This document shows, one piece after another, positions 7,529 through 14,314 of a DNA stretch of 14,482 nt (within the stretch, counting starts at the first letter, position 1; the number at the start of each line of letters is the position of its first letter). Origin of the DNA: Pirellulaceae bacterium (GTDB lineage Bacteria; Planctomycetota; Planctomycetia; Pirellulales; Pirellulaceae); assembly GCA_013002105.1 (NCBI GenBank), contig JABDKS010000612.1, positions 1 to 14,482 on the forward strand, read 5' to 3'. Both the position numbers and the translations under genes were made by a program. A model generated the notes under the pieces. The model did not search any database and was not told the DNA's origin. It saw only the letters and a program-made list of their open reading frames with translations.

Positions 7529-8589
7529 ACATGCGAATCTTTGCCGCCACGATTGTGATCACATGTATGTCATCGATGGCCGGTCCTTCCCACGCCCACG
7601 CTACCGGACCAATGATGCAGGTATCGACGTCCGTGGCGCGGGCCGTCATGAAATTCTTTGGCAAAGAGGGCAGCGAGGAAGCCGCGCAGTACATGGCCCG
7701 TCATGGCGGTAAACAAATGGTGCAGCGTGTCACCACCAATGCGGCCAGGCAAGGCGACGAAGCGGTCGAGCAGGTCGCGCGGATCGTCAGCGACCACGGA
7801 CCCGATGCGCTGCGAGCGTTGGACAATGCCCCGTCGATCGGACCGGTCTTATCAGCCTTGGACGAGATTCCCGAAGCACAAATGAAAACGGCCATTGCAA
7901 GACTCGCGGCCGGATCCACCGGGCGTGAACTGGCCCAAACCATCAGCAAACATGGCAGTAAGGCCTTAGCGGCCGAAATCAAACATCCAGGTGTCGGGAT
8001 GATCCTGGTTCGATCACTGGGCGACGACGGCGCGGAACTGGCCGGTAAACTGTCATCCGACCAAGCCATCACGCTCGCCAAACACGCTGACGATCTGGCA
8101 CGATTGCCCGCACCGCAGCGGACCGGCGTGCTGGCAATGTTCCGAAACGATACCGAGCGGATGGCCGGATTTGTCGGCGATTTTGTCAAAGCGAATCCCG
8201 GCAAGAGCCTGTTCACGGTGGCCACCACGACCGTGATTCTTGCCGAACCCGAACGGATACTCGGTGGTGATGAAATCGTTCTCGATGCCGACGGCAATCC
8301 CATCGTCGTCAGCAAATCGGGAATCGTGGGGCGTTCGATCGAGGCGACAGGCAAGGCTGCTAAACATGTGTCCGACGGTTACATCCGCCCGCTGTTCCTT
8401 GCCGTGATCGCTTTCCTGGGAACCTTTGCGGTACTCTGGTCAATCCTGAAATTGTGGCACGTGCACCGACGCGAAACGATCAAAACCCGAATGCTGACAG
8501 AGCAATCCGGGGAAACCATCGACGCAAAATCTGTGACCGCAACCGAGAGCAAAAAAATTGCTGCCACGAGCTCCGTGGACGCCGGTTGA
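7525..8589 (+). CDS. Hypothetical exported, C-terminally anchored protein with helical HG-motif repeats
   Basis: No named family recognised. The 354-residue protein starts with a signal peptide (about 1-26, ending in 'PSHAHA' with an Ala-His-Ala type cleavage site). It continues as a helical domain rich in Ala, Asp, His and Gly and ends with a transmembrane helix at about 288-311 ('FLAVIAFLGTFAVLWSILKL') plus a basic then Ser/Thr-rich cytoplasmic tail. Diverged repeats can be seen: 'ARHGGKQMVQRV' (58-69), 'SDHGPDALRALDNAP' (89-103), 'SKHGSKALAAEIKHPGVG' (141-158), 'GDDGAELAGKL' (166-176) and 'AKHADDLARL' (185-194). Start chosen at 7525 because it gives the signal peptide at once and overlaps the upstream stop by four bases; an extension to 7456 would put 23 polar residues ahead of it. 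Likely a periplasmic partner of the preceding protein. Confidence 0.85.
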   Translation: MNMRIFAATIVITCMSSMAGPSHAHATGPMMQVSTSVARAVMKFFGKEGSEEAAQYMARHGGKQMVQRVTTNAARQGDEAVEQVARIVSDHGPDALRALDNAPSIGPVLSALDEIPEAQMKTAIARLAAGSTGRELAQTISKHGSKALAAEIKHPGVGMILVRSLGDDGAELAGKLSSDQAITLAKHADDLARLPAPQRTGVLAMFRNDTERMAGFVGDFVKANPGKSLFTVATTTVILAEPERILGGDEIVLDADGNPIVVSKSGIVGRSIEATGKAAKHVSDGYIRPLFLAVIAFLGTFAVLWSILKLWHVHRRETIKTRMLTEQSGETIDAKSVTATESKKIAATSSVDAG

Positions 8590-8705
8590 TGGAAGTACAG
8601 CAGGCAACAAAGTCACGTTCTGACTGAACCTCATGAAATGGACCGCGATGGACGTTACACTGTCCTGTCACTAGTTAGTTTCTGTCAGTCAAAAACGAGT
8701 AGACC

Positions 8706-9998
8706 ATGCCACAAAAAGTCACGCGTCGTCGCGCGATTCAATCCGCCACTGCTGCATCCGTCGCTTTCTATCACGGCGCGACGAGCCGAAAAGTATCCGC
8801 CGCGGAGAGCCCAAACGAAAAATTGAATGTCGCCTGCATCGGCGTGGGCGGACAAGGCGCAGCGAACGTCAGCAAAATCAAGCACCAGAACATCGTCGCC
8901 CTGGTTGATGTGGATCAAGTCCGCGGTGGCAAATCCTTCGAGCAGCATCCCGGCGCACAACGATTCGTCGATTACCGCAAGATGCTGGACCAAATCGGCT
9001 CGAAAATCGATGGCGTACTGATCAGCACGCCCGACCACACCCACTTTCATCCAGCCTACGCGGCAATGCAGCTTGGTCTACACGTTTACTTAGAAAAACC
9101 GCTCGCCCACAACGTCTGGGAAACGCGAAAACTGTGCGACTATGCCAAACAGAAAAAACTGGCGACCCAACTTGGCGCTCAGCGACACACCAAGAGCAAC
9201 ATGCACCGTGTTGTTGAATTGATTCAGTCGGGAGCGATCGGAAAGGTTAACGAAGTCTACAGTTGGGTCGGTAGTTCGCGCGGGATGCCCGCGATCCCCA
9301 ATGACACACCACCCGTCCCCAAAACGCTCGACTACGAACTCTGGCTTGGTCCGGTCGCAGGACGTCCCTATCATCCATCCTTTTGTCCGTACGGTTGGCG
9401 TTTCTGGTGGGATTTTGGCACCGGCGAAACAGGCAATTGGGGCTGCCACATCCTGGACATTCCTTTTTGGGCACTCGGATTACGGTTTCCCAACCGTGTC
9501 GATGCGTCGGGACCCGACGTCGACGACGATCGAACTCCCAAATCAATGCGATGCGTCTACCAATTCCCGACAAGCAACCAGAACCGCCCAATCACGTTGC
9601 ACTGGGGACAAGGAACACCGCCAGTGATCCAAGAAAAGGGGCTCTCGGCCAAAGGAAACAACACGTTGTTCATCGGTGACAATGGCATGCTGTTGTGCGG
9701 GTTTGATCAACGCGTGCTTTTGCCGGAGGAAAACTTTCGAGACTTCAAAGCTCCCGAGCCGTTTGTTCCTGACTCACCAGGATTCCACAACGAGTGGATC
9801 AACGCCTGCAAAGGCGGGGAAGCCGCGACGTGCAATTTTGATTATTCCGGACCGATGGCCGAGACGGTATTGCTGGGGAATGTCGCCTATCGCGCCGGCG
9901 GATTCGACTGGGACGCAAAAACGCTGCAAACCGGATCCAACGCTGCCGCACAAGCGTTGATTCAAGAGCCGTACCGACGCGGTTGGGAAATCCAATGA
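8706..9998 (+). CDS. Gfo/Idh/MocA-family oxidoreductase with Tat signal
   Basis: A 430-residue NAD(P)-dependent oxidoreductase exported through the Tat pathway. The N-terminus has a twin-arginine signal ('VTRRRAIQSATAASVA', 5-20) and a likely cleavage near 'VSAAES'. The Rossmann domain starts at 'KLNVACIGVGGQGAAN' with the GxGGxG loop at 46-51, an acidic residue after strand 2 ('LVDVD', 66-70), 'STPDHTH' at 107-113 and the family's 'EKP' at 130-132. The C-terminal domain includes 'GETGNWGCHILDIPFWAL' with the candidate catalytic His248. Planctomycetes carry many such exported paralogues, usually thought to act on sugars or cyclitols; the substrate cannot be told here. It is preceded by a 116-base gap and followed 27 bases later by the Coa1-like gene. 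Confidence 0.95.
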   Translation: MPQKVTRRRAIQSATAASVAFYHGATSRKVSAAESPNEKLNVACIGVGGQGAANVSKIKHQNIVALVDVDQVRGGKSFEQHPGAQRFVDYRKMLDQIGSKIDGVLISTPDHTHFHPAYAAMQLGLHVYLEKPLAHNVWETRKLCDYAKQKKLATQLGAQRHTKSNMHRVVELIQSGAIGKVNEVYSWVGSSRGMPAIPNDTPPVPKTLDYELWLGPVAGRPYHPSFCPYGWRFWWDFGTGETGNWGCHILDIPFWALGLRFPNRVDASGPDVDDDRTPKSMRCVYQFPTSNQNRPITLHWGQGTPPVIQEKGLSAKGNNTLFIGDNGMLLCGFDQRVLLPEENFRDFKAPEPFVPDSPGFHNEWINACKGGEAATCNFDYSGPMAETVLLGNVAYRAGGFDWDAKTLQTGSNAAAQALIQEPYRRGWEIQ

Positions 9999-10025
9999 CG
10001 ATCCATCACCCACCTGGATACGCAC

Positions 10026-10568
10026 ATGTCCGATGAAGTGAATCCATTCAGTCGACAGAATACTCAGCAGGGTCCCTATCAGGCACCGCCAACGCCGGGT
10101 CCCCGGCCGAGCGGTGGAGGTCGATCGTGGATTCTGGTCTTTGGCCTGATTCTGGCTGGAGGCGCTGTGATGCTCCTTTGCTGTGGGGGACTAGCAATCT
10201 TTGGATTCCGAGCGGGTGCGGAGCTATTGACGGCGCCGGTCGATACCTCCGTCGCGGCACTGAACGCCGATGAACAGATTGCCGAAAAGCTGGGCACGCC
10301 GATCGAATCCACATCGACCGTGGGTGTCCAACAATACAACAACCACAACAACAACGGCGACGCCAAAGTCGGCTTCAGCGCCAAAGGCCCAAAAGGTACC
10401 GCGCGTGTCGACGGTGAACTGGACTTAACAGCGGGGACCTGGAGCATTCGAAAAATGACCGTCAAATTTCCCGACGGCACGGTTGTCAAGTTGCCACGCG
10501 ACGGCTCAGTCACCACCGATGAGATTTTGAATGGTGGGCCAGAATCAGGTGAAGAATCATCGCAGTGA
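10026..10568 (+). CDS. Coa1-like single-pass membrane protein
   Basis: A 180-residue protein with a Pro/Gln/Gly-rich cytoplasmic N-terminus (1-32), one transmembrane helix (about 34-60, containing a 'LLCCGG' patch), and a soluble domain. That domain reads 'AEKLGTPIESTS', an Asn-rich turn ('YNNHNNNG'), 'KVGFSAKGPKGTARVDGELDLTAGTW' split over two strands, and 'FPDGTVVKL'. The 'lGtPI' start followed by strands ending in small-residue beta hairpins resembles the Coa1/Tim21-type domain seen in planctomycete proteins annotated as cytochrome c oxidase assembly factors. No oxidase genes are nearby, so a role in oxidase assembly is a family-level guess. It lies 27 bases after the oxidoreductase gene on the same strand and may share its transcript. 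Confidence 0.8.
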   Translation: MSDEVNPFSRQNTQQGPYQAPPTPGPRPSGGGRSWILVFGLILAGGAVMLLCCGGLAIFGFRAGAELLTAPVDTSVAALNADEQIAEKLGTPIESTSTVGVQQYNNHNNNGDAKVGFSAKGPKGTARVDGELDLTAGTWSIRKMTVKFPDGTVVKLPRDGSVTTDEILNGGPESGEESSQ

Positions 10569-10615
10569 CCCATCGGAGACGCACACTGTGACGCCCCAAG
10601 TGACCGGCCCCAGCT

Positions 10616-10627
10616 CACTGATCAGTG
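10616..10627. repeat. 12-bp perfect palindrome between convergent genes
   Basis: CACTGATCAGTG is its own reverse complement and stands in the 92-base gap between the converging Coa1-like gene and the minus-strand membrane protein gene. It has no loop and no T run, so it is a weak terminator candidate at best; a protein-binding site or chance are equally possible. Confidence 0.3.
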
Positions 10628-10660
10628 GACGAGTAAACATCCACACCATTTCCATACCGC

Positions 10661-11155
10661 CTATTTAGCCGCACACACCCGTTTTTGCGGCGTTGCATGG
10701 TACAACCATTCCAGTGCATGTTTGGCGCAGACGTGTTCGACAAGCATACCGATCCCGGCTACCGCACCGGCCAGCGGTAGCATCGTGAACGCACCGTCGC
10801 CTGCGTCCATGGCCACTAACACCAACAGTGCACTCAGTAACAATGCGACCGAGCCGAACGATCGACGATCCCAACCGCAGTAGTGCATCCAGAGTCCCGT
10901 CGGATACCAACCGATCAATAAACCCGCGCCCAGTGCCATCGGATCAAGAAAGTACGCCCAGTGAGCAAAGTTCACCGCGAATAGGTAACCGATGAAGACC
11001 AACGCGGCTCCGACCACCACGTCTGCGATCCAATCATAGCGATCTTGGGTAACCGGTCGTGTCGGGAGCGGCTCTTTCAACCATCGCAAGTATTGAACTC
11101 TCGACGGGAATCGCTTGGTACCACCGGACTCGCTGATCACTTGTTTCACGCTCAT
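10661..11155 (-). CDS. Hypothetical membrane protein with about four transmembrane helices
   Basis: Not recognised. Read from the ATG at 11155 it is 164 residues long. It has a soluble basic N-terminal segment with 'RVQYLRWLKEPLPTRP', then hydrophobic segments near 46-67, 70-90, 100-120 and 125-147, and a cytosolic-looking C-terminus ending in 'TPQKRVCAAK'. An upstream in-frame ATG at 11242 would add 29 charged residues of no recognisable kind; I prefer 11155, although the nearest purine-rich stretch (AGAAGG) is about 13 bases away. It is convergent with the Coa1-like gene and isolated from other minus-strand genes by 316 bases. An integral membrane role is all that can be said. Confidence 0.72.
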   Translation of the reverse strand: MSVKQVISESGGTKRFPSRVQYLRWLKEPLPTRPVTQDRYDWIADVVVGAALVFIGYLFAVNFAHWAYFLDPMALGAGLLIGWYPTGLWMHYCGWDRRSFGSVALLLSALLVLVAMDAGDGAFTMLPLAGAVAGIGMLVEHVCAKHALEWLYHATPQKRVCAAK

Positions 11156-11471
11156 AAATTCGGGTGCACCTTCTCTGTTCGAACGGACATTTCGACGTTG
11201 CCCTCTGTTGGTGAAATAGGTCACATCGCCAGTAAAGTCCAACGAATCTCTGTCTCAGTGAGCAAACAATTGTCCGGACCGATCCAACCAGAGCATCCGA
11301 TTGGATCGTAACGATTGTGACGATTCAGGAATTCAACGGTACGTCAAAACCATTCCCCTGCCATCGCCATCCTCAATGCATGCTGGCGAGAACTCTGATC
11401 GTGCGGCGACACCACAACGATCGCCGCTACGACAAGAAGCGTTCGCAAATGATTTACTACGTGCTTCATCG
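11156..11471. other. Gene-poor stretch, nothing recognised
   Basis: About 316 bases upstream of the four-helix protein gene. Short open frames exist on the plus strand (for example from 11317 to 11559), but they run into the opposite-strand membrane protein gene, have no family likeness and are rich in His, Arg and Tyr as out-of-frame readings often are. I see no RNA gene, convincing hairpin or repeat. It should contain the promoter of the minus-strand gene ending at 10661. Confidence 0.5.
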
Positions 11472-11894
11472 TTACCGCACGATGAACTCTTTACGGCTCA
11501 TGTATAGAGCAACGACGGTAAATGCCAAACCAAGTAGTGGAGCGGGCCACGGAGAATAGACGGAGTGCGATAGCATCACCGCTGATAGTGAGATCGTACT
11601 AGTCAGCACCAGAATGCCGATGATGTTTCGGCCCCACACATCTCCTTTTTTGAAAGGCCCCCGTATTAAGCAGATCAGTGTAACCGCGATCGCAAAAAGA
11701 CAGCCGCCAATAATCCTAAGTAGAAAAAGCGAGAAAGCTGCAATACGTGGAGGCAGCTCGTCGTGAGTCAATCCAAGCATCTTCTCATGAAAGGGTAAAA
11801 TCCTTGGTGTGAACCCATCAAGAATTGCAAAGGCCAAGAATAGAAAGGCCGTCGCATAGAGCAAGTATGCGCCCTTCTCGATATTTGTCTTCAC
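11472..11894 (-). CDS. Small integral membrane protein, four transmembrane helices, GTG start
   Basis: A 140-residue protein of unknown family. Hydrophobic segments lie near 8-26 ('YLLYATAFLFLAFAIL'), 50-78, 88-108 and 115-132, with a basic loop 'RGPFKKGDVWGR' after helix 2 and a basic C-terminus. The start is a GTG at 11892-11894: the overlapping ATG two bases upstream runs directly into TGA in its own frame. AGAGAAG stands about four bases before the GTG, a good ribosome site by the standards of this window. Base composition is AT-richer than in the genes to the left. It stands alone, with gaps of 242 bases before and 316 bases after. Confidence 0.75.
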   Translation of the reverse strand: MKTNIEKGAYLLYATAFLFLAFAILDGFTPRILPFHEKMLGLTHDELPPRIAAFSLFLLRIIGGCLFAIAVTLICLIRGPFKKGDVWGRNIIGILVLTSTISLSAVMLSHSVYSPWPAPLLGLAFTVVALYMSRKEFIVR

Positions 11895-12136
11895 ATGTCT
11901 TCTCTTTCTGCAGATTGCTACGGTTTGTACTTCGTCAAATAGGTGTGGTCGTCAATGCGCTCATTTCAGGGAACCGTCTATAACACGAAACCACCGACGT
12001 CACCGGGGACCGCGATTGATTGCCCATTGTCAAAACGCCCAACATCACGCGTCGAATAAAATCGCTTTCGTCATCGGCATTTGCGGTGGAGCACGAGTTT
12101 TGCGGCAGCGCGCGAGCCACCTTCCGACCACCAATG
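11895..12136. other. Intergenic block, possible copy of an interspersed planctomycete repeat
   Basis: A 242-base gap between two minus-strand membrane protein genes. A 69-codon minus-strand frame (11935-12144) overlaps the end of the upstream gene and reads as Ser/Arg-rich text without a fold; I do not call it. The stretch around 12015-12125 reminds me of short sequences that recur downstream of genes in Rhodopirellula-type genomes and produce spurious small proteins. That is recollection, not a search. Confidence 0.3.
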
Positions 12137-12700
12137 CTATGCACTCAGGGGCTGTCCAGTTTGCTTCAAAATCCAAAATATCAGAATCGCCGTTGGTGAG
12201 ACTGCAAATGCAGCAATTCCCCAAATAAAACAACGCAAGCGGGACCAGCGCGTCCGATACAGTAGGGCCAATGCGACTGCAGCGGCGGCCAAGACGGAGA
12301 CCATCAAGACTACGGTCCACTGCCAGGCGGACGGATCGGTTGTCCCTCCGCGAGGAGCCATTGCCTGCGAAAACGCCAAGGAAGTTGCACAGGCGGCAAT
12401 TGCCATCAACGACAGGACTCCTATCAGATAGAGTGCGAAGCTCCCTACCCGCTGCCACCACGGGGGATGGGCGTTTGCCCGGACAACGACCCCGGCGGCC
12501 AATAGCAATCCAAAAGCTACGACGAATAGCGCTAGCCCGACGAGCCCGATAATGACGAACTGCATAAGCGCAGCCGAGAACGCCGTACAGAAAAAACCTG
12601 CCGCAAGTAGCAGGTCGGTGGCACTCATCAAATGTGCCGATCGCGGAGGAAAATCCGAAGTCGCGGACCATTGGGGAGATTGGTAGGGGTCCGGTCGCAT
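12137..12700 (-). CDS. Hypothetical membrane protein with about five transmembrane helices
   Basis: A 187-residue protein with a polar N-terminus ('RPDPYQSPQWS', the short Pro/Tyr/Ser leader often seen in small planctomycete membrane proteins). Hydrophobic segments follow near 29-48, 50-75, 85-110, 128-146 and 157-178, with a basic turn 'RTRWSRLRC' between the last two. The ATG at 12700 is chosen because AAAGGGAAG lies directly upstream on the minus strand; the in-frame ATG at 12748 would add 16 polar residues without a ribosome site. No family recognised. It lies 105 bases after the gene for the secreted protein on the same strand, so co-transcription is possible. Confidence 0.72.
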   Translation of the reverse strand: MRPDPYQSPQWSATSDFPPRSAHLMSATDLLLAAGFFCTAFSAALMQFVIIGLVGLALFVVAFGLLLAAGVVVRANAHPPWWQRVGSFALYLIGVLSLMAIAACATSLAFSQAMAPRGGTTDPSAWQWTVVLMVSVLAAAAVALALLYRTRWSRLRCFIWGIAAFAVSPTAILIFWILKQTGQPLSA

Positions 12701-12805
12701 ACTTCCCTTTCGGTCCGACGAACGCTGGCCGCACATGGGCCCAGACACGGTGTTGTTCTCATAGTCATTGCCGATACCGGGCTCCGTCGCACAGCATGGC
12801 TATCG

Positions 12806-13282
12806 CTAATTCTCTCTGGCCTTCACTTCCTCGCGGTACGACCGCTTGACCTCGCTGGGCGTCAGCCGATCCTGACGCCCTCGAATCTTGTTCAGCAGTT
12901 CTTTTGCACCCGGGGACACCGACAGTCGAATTTCAACAACGTACGGCACAAGGCAGGATGCCTTCCGCTTGCTGACTTCACCGGGACATGGGCATTGAAC
13001 ATCCGGAATAATGATCTCTTTCAAACTTGTTAGCGAAGATAGTTGCTCGTCGGTGAACCGATCCATCGACAGGTAAGGAATCGTAACGGACGAAATCCGT
13101 CGAGTCGGAAAAGGCGACGGCCATGTCGCGTCGTCAAAGTTGACTTCACCTCCGTCATGCTCAATAGCTTCCACCAAATGACGACGCTGAGCTTCACGTC
13201 TCGCTTCGTACGCAAAGGCGAGCGCAGAACCAGACACAATCAACATGAGCAAACGCAGCGAGAATCGTATTGGCAATCTCAT
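12806..13282 (-). CDS. Small planctomycete protein with 'RFSLRLLMLIV' N-terminus and LRR-like segment
   Basis: A 158-residue protein with the N-terminal pattern 'RFSLRLLMLIVSGSALAFAYEARR', a helix (about 7-25) that acts as membrane anchor or signal in a large group of planctomycete proteins. It is followed by a helix of 'RRHLVEAIEHDGGEVNFDD' type, where the 'lGGxVxyd' motif normally leads into leucine-rich repeats. One repeat-like unit is visible ('FTDEQLSSLTSLKEIIIPD', about 76-94), then a Cys-containing loop ('VQCPCPG') and a basic C-terminal helix. It is shorter than most members, which carry several repeats. Function unknown; probably envelope-anchored and facing the periplasm. The ATG at 13282 is the natural start. 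Confidence 0.75.
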   Translation of the reverse strand: MRLPIRFSLRLLMLIVSGSALAFAYEARREAQRRHLVEAIEHDGGEVNFDDATWPSPFPTRRISSVTIPYLSMDRFTDEQLSSLTSLKEIIIPDVQCPCPGEVSKRKASCLVPYVVEIRLSVSPGAKELLNKIRGRQDRLTPSEVKRSYREEVKAREN

Positions 13283-13304
13283 CGTCGACAGATCCTATCT
13301 CATT

Positions 13305-13334
13305 CGTCAATCGCGAGTTCGTCAAACGCGAGTT
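13305..13334. repeat. Two tandem copies of a 15-bp unit
   Basis: CGTCAATCGCGAGTT at 13305-13319 is followed directly by CGTCAAACGCGAGTT at 13320-13334, one base different, with CGT beginning a third copy. It lies just upstream of the LRR-like gene (start at 13282), in its probable promoter or leader region. Confidence 0.7.
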
Positions 13335-13607
13335 CGTTGGTCATCACCGAAGGCCACGAACATTGACGTCCTATCGATGGGATGACAGCCGAGAACCGGG
13401 CTCAGGTGCGCGGAATCGTTCTGAATCGCCTCCTGTCTCGTGCTCGGTATCCGACTCGCAGTACTGCAACTCGCCCCTGCAGCATTGTACTGCTCGCTGG
13501 ATTCGGAGACGACGTCAACACGGCCAATGAAACGGATCAGAATCGAAACGACTCGTCTTTGTATCCGTTTCAGTTCACAGTGATTTTTGACGCTAGTTCC
13601 GTAAGGT

Positions 13608-13665
13608 TCAGCGGGCGGCGGCGAAAGACTCCACCACTGCAACAAACGGCCTTCACCACCGCTGA
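13608..13665. repeat. Inverted repeat near the end of the SUKH gene
   Basis: TCAGCGG at 13608-13614 and CCGCTGA at 13659-13665 are exact inverse complements with a 44-base spacer that contains repeated CCACC/TCACCACC text. It could be the boundary of a small interspersed element or part of a structured 3' region of the SUKH transcript. The long loop argues against a simple terminator. Confidence 0.3.
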
Positions 13666-13689
13666 GTTGCAGCCAATGGTTCCCGCATC

Positions 13690-14190
13690 TTATGGCTCCA
13701 GATATTCGGCGAGCGTACATTCGAAAGTACGACAGAACCCATCCGGCTCTTGATCGGGTTCGTATTCGTACAACTCATGCATCAACATGTGAAGACCGTC
13801 TATCAGTAGACCATTTTGGGCGAAAACATACCCTATCGAATCGCCGTTGACCAAGTCAATCAATGGGAGGAATCGAGAAGCCAGGCTTGGGTGCGTGCCG
13901 GCGATTACATCGCGGTTTTGGGATATGAAATCGGGAAGCATCGAGCACGGAACTAGCAACCATGGCGAAAGCATGCTTTCAGGATCCATCTCCAAACCGT
14001 AGCCATCAACGCTACGATAGAGATCGGTGAGTTCGATCGGCATCTCAAGTCCGATCTTGCCTTGAACCTCGCGAATCAACTCGTCGCCCGCGGATTCGCC
14101 GAAAATCGGATCGTAGCCCGAGTCAGCATAGGCTGCAGTGTGACGCCGCTGAAGAAGTTCGCGCCAGTTCGTCCTACTACAATTTCTCAT
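13690..14190 (-). CDS. SMI1/KNR4 (SUKH) domain protein, likely immunity protein
   Basis: A 166-residue protein with the SUKH fold pattern: N-terminal helix 'TNWRELLQRR', then 'AGDELIREVQGKIGLEMPIE' and 'LTDLYRSVDGYGLEM' (about 34-68), matching the 'lP.el..ly...nG' core of the family. After that come the strand 'WLLVPCSMLPDFI', 'FLPLIDLVNGDSIGYVF' with a conserved Asp/Gly turn, and an acidic C-terminus ('YEYEPDQEPDGF') ending in 'FECTLAEYLEP'. SUKH proteins in bacteria mostly neutralise toxins of polymorphic or contact-dependent systems, and an acidic surface fits binding to a basic nuclease toxin. The ATG at 14190 overlaps the stop of a 34-codon ORF (ATGA). A further coding end lies upstream on the same strand at 14315-14482, where a toxin C-terminus would be expected. 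Family call good, immunity role inferred. Confidence 0.8.
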   Translation of the reverse strand: MRNCSRTNWRELLQRRHTAAYADSGYDPIFGESAGDELIREVQGKIGLEMPIELTDLYRSVDGYGLEMDPESMLSPWLLVPCSMLPDFISQNRDVIAGTHPSLASRFLPLIDLVNGDSIGYVFAQNGLLIDGLHMLMHELYEYEPDQEPDGFCRTFECTLAEYLEP

Positions 14191-14291
14191 TCGGCTGGAT
14201 CGTTTTCAATCGGATCATGGCGGTCGCCACCAATCGTCCGCACATGACATTTCATCGAGAAATGCGCAGGGGGTCGCTTCGGTTCAGACAT
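14187..14291 (-). CDS. Small ORF, 34 codons, coupled to the SUKH gene
   Basis: The ATG at 14289-14291 opens a 34-codon frame that ends in a TGA sharing bases with the SUKH start (ATGA). Its text begins 'MSEPKRPPAHFSMKCHV' and ends 'DPIENDPAE', with no membrane helix or recognisable motif. The ATGA overlap and the 23-base distance from the preceding stop make it fit a tight minus-strand operon. It could be a real small protein, a leader that couples SUKH translation, or a chance frame. No clear ribosome site. Confidence 0.4.
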   Translation of the reverse strand: MSEPKRPPAHFSMKCHVRTIGGDRHDPIENDPAE

Positions 14292-14314
14292 AGTCACGAC
14301 GATCTTATTCGGCT

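Larger units (their letters stand above)
13283..13689. other. Gene-poor stretch with repeats between SUKH and LRR-like genes
   Basis: About 407 bases without a supported gene. It holds the 15-bp tandem repeat at 13305-13334 and, near the SUKH gene's end, an inverted repeat (TCAGCGG at 13608-13614, CCGCTGA at 13659-13665). A 132-codon minus-strand frame (13322-13720) crosses it and overlaps the SUKH stop; its text ('LSGGEGRLLQWW', 'LSPPPAEP') is of a kind I associate with interspersed repeats of Rhodopirellula-like genomes rather than a folded protein. Confidence 0.4.

Noticed and set aside
7701..8354. A 217-codon minus-strand frame opposite the exported protein gene
   Set aside because: The plus-strand gene has signal peptide, repeats, anchor and translational coupling; the antisense reading is Ser/Ala/Pro-rich text without motif.
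10079..10618. A 179-codon minus-strand frame opposite the Coa1-like gene
   Set aside because: Out-of-frame reading of a gene with a clear membrane helix and domain on the plus strand.
12081..12552. Plus-strand frames in the accessory region
   Set aside because: Antisense to the five-helix protein gene, Arg-rich, no motif.
12045..12734. A 229-codon minus-strand frame overlapping the five-helix membrane protein
   Set aside because: The frame at 12137-12700 has well-defined hydrophobic helices and a ribosome site; the competing frame is Arg/Cys/Ser-rich without either.
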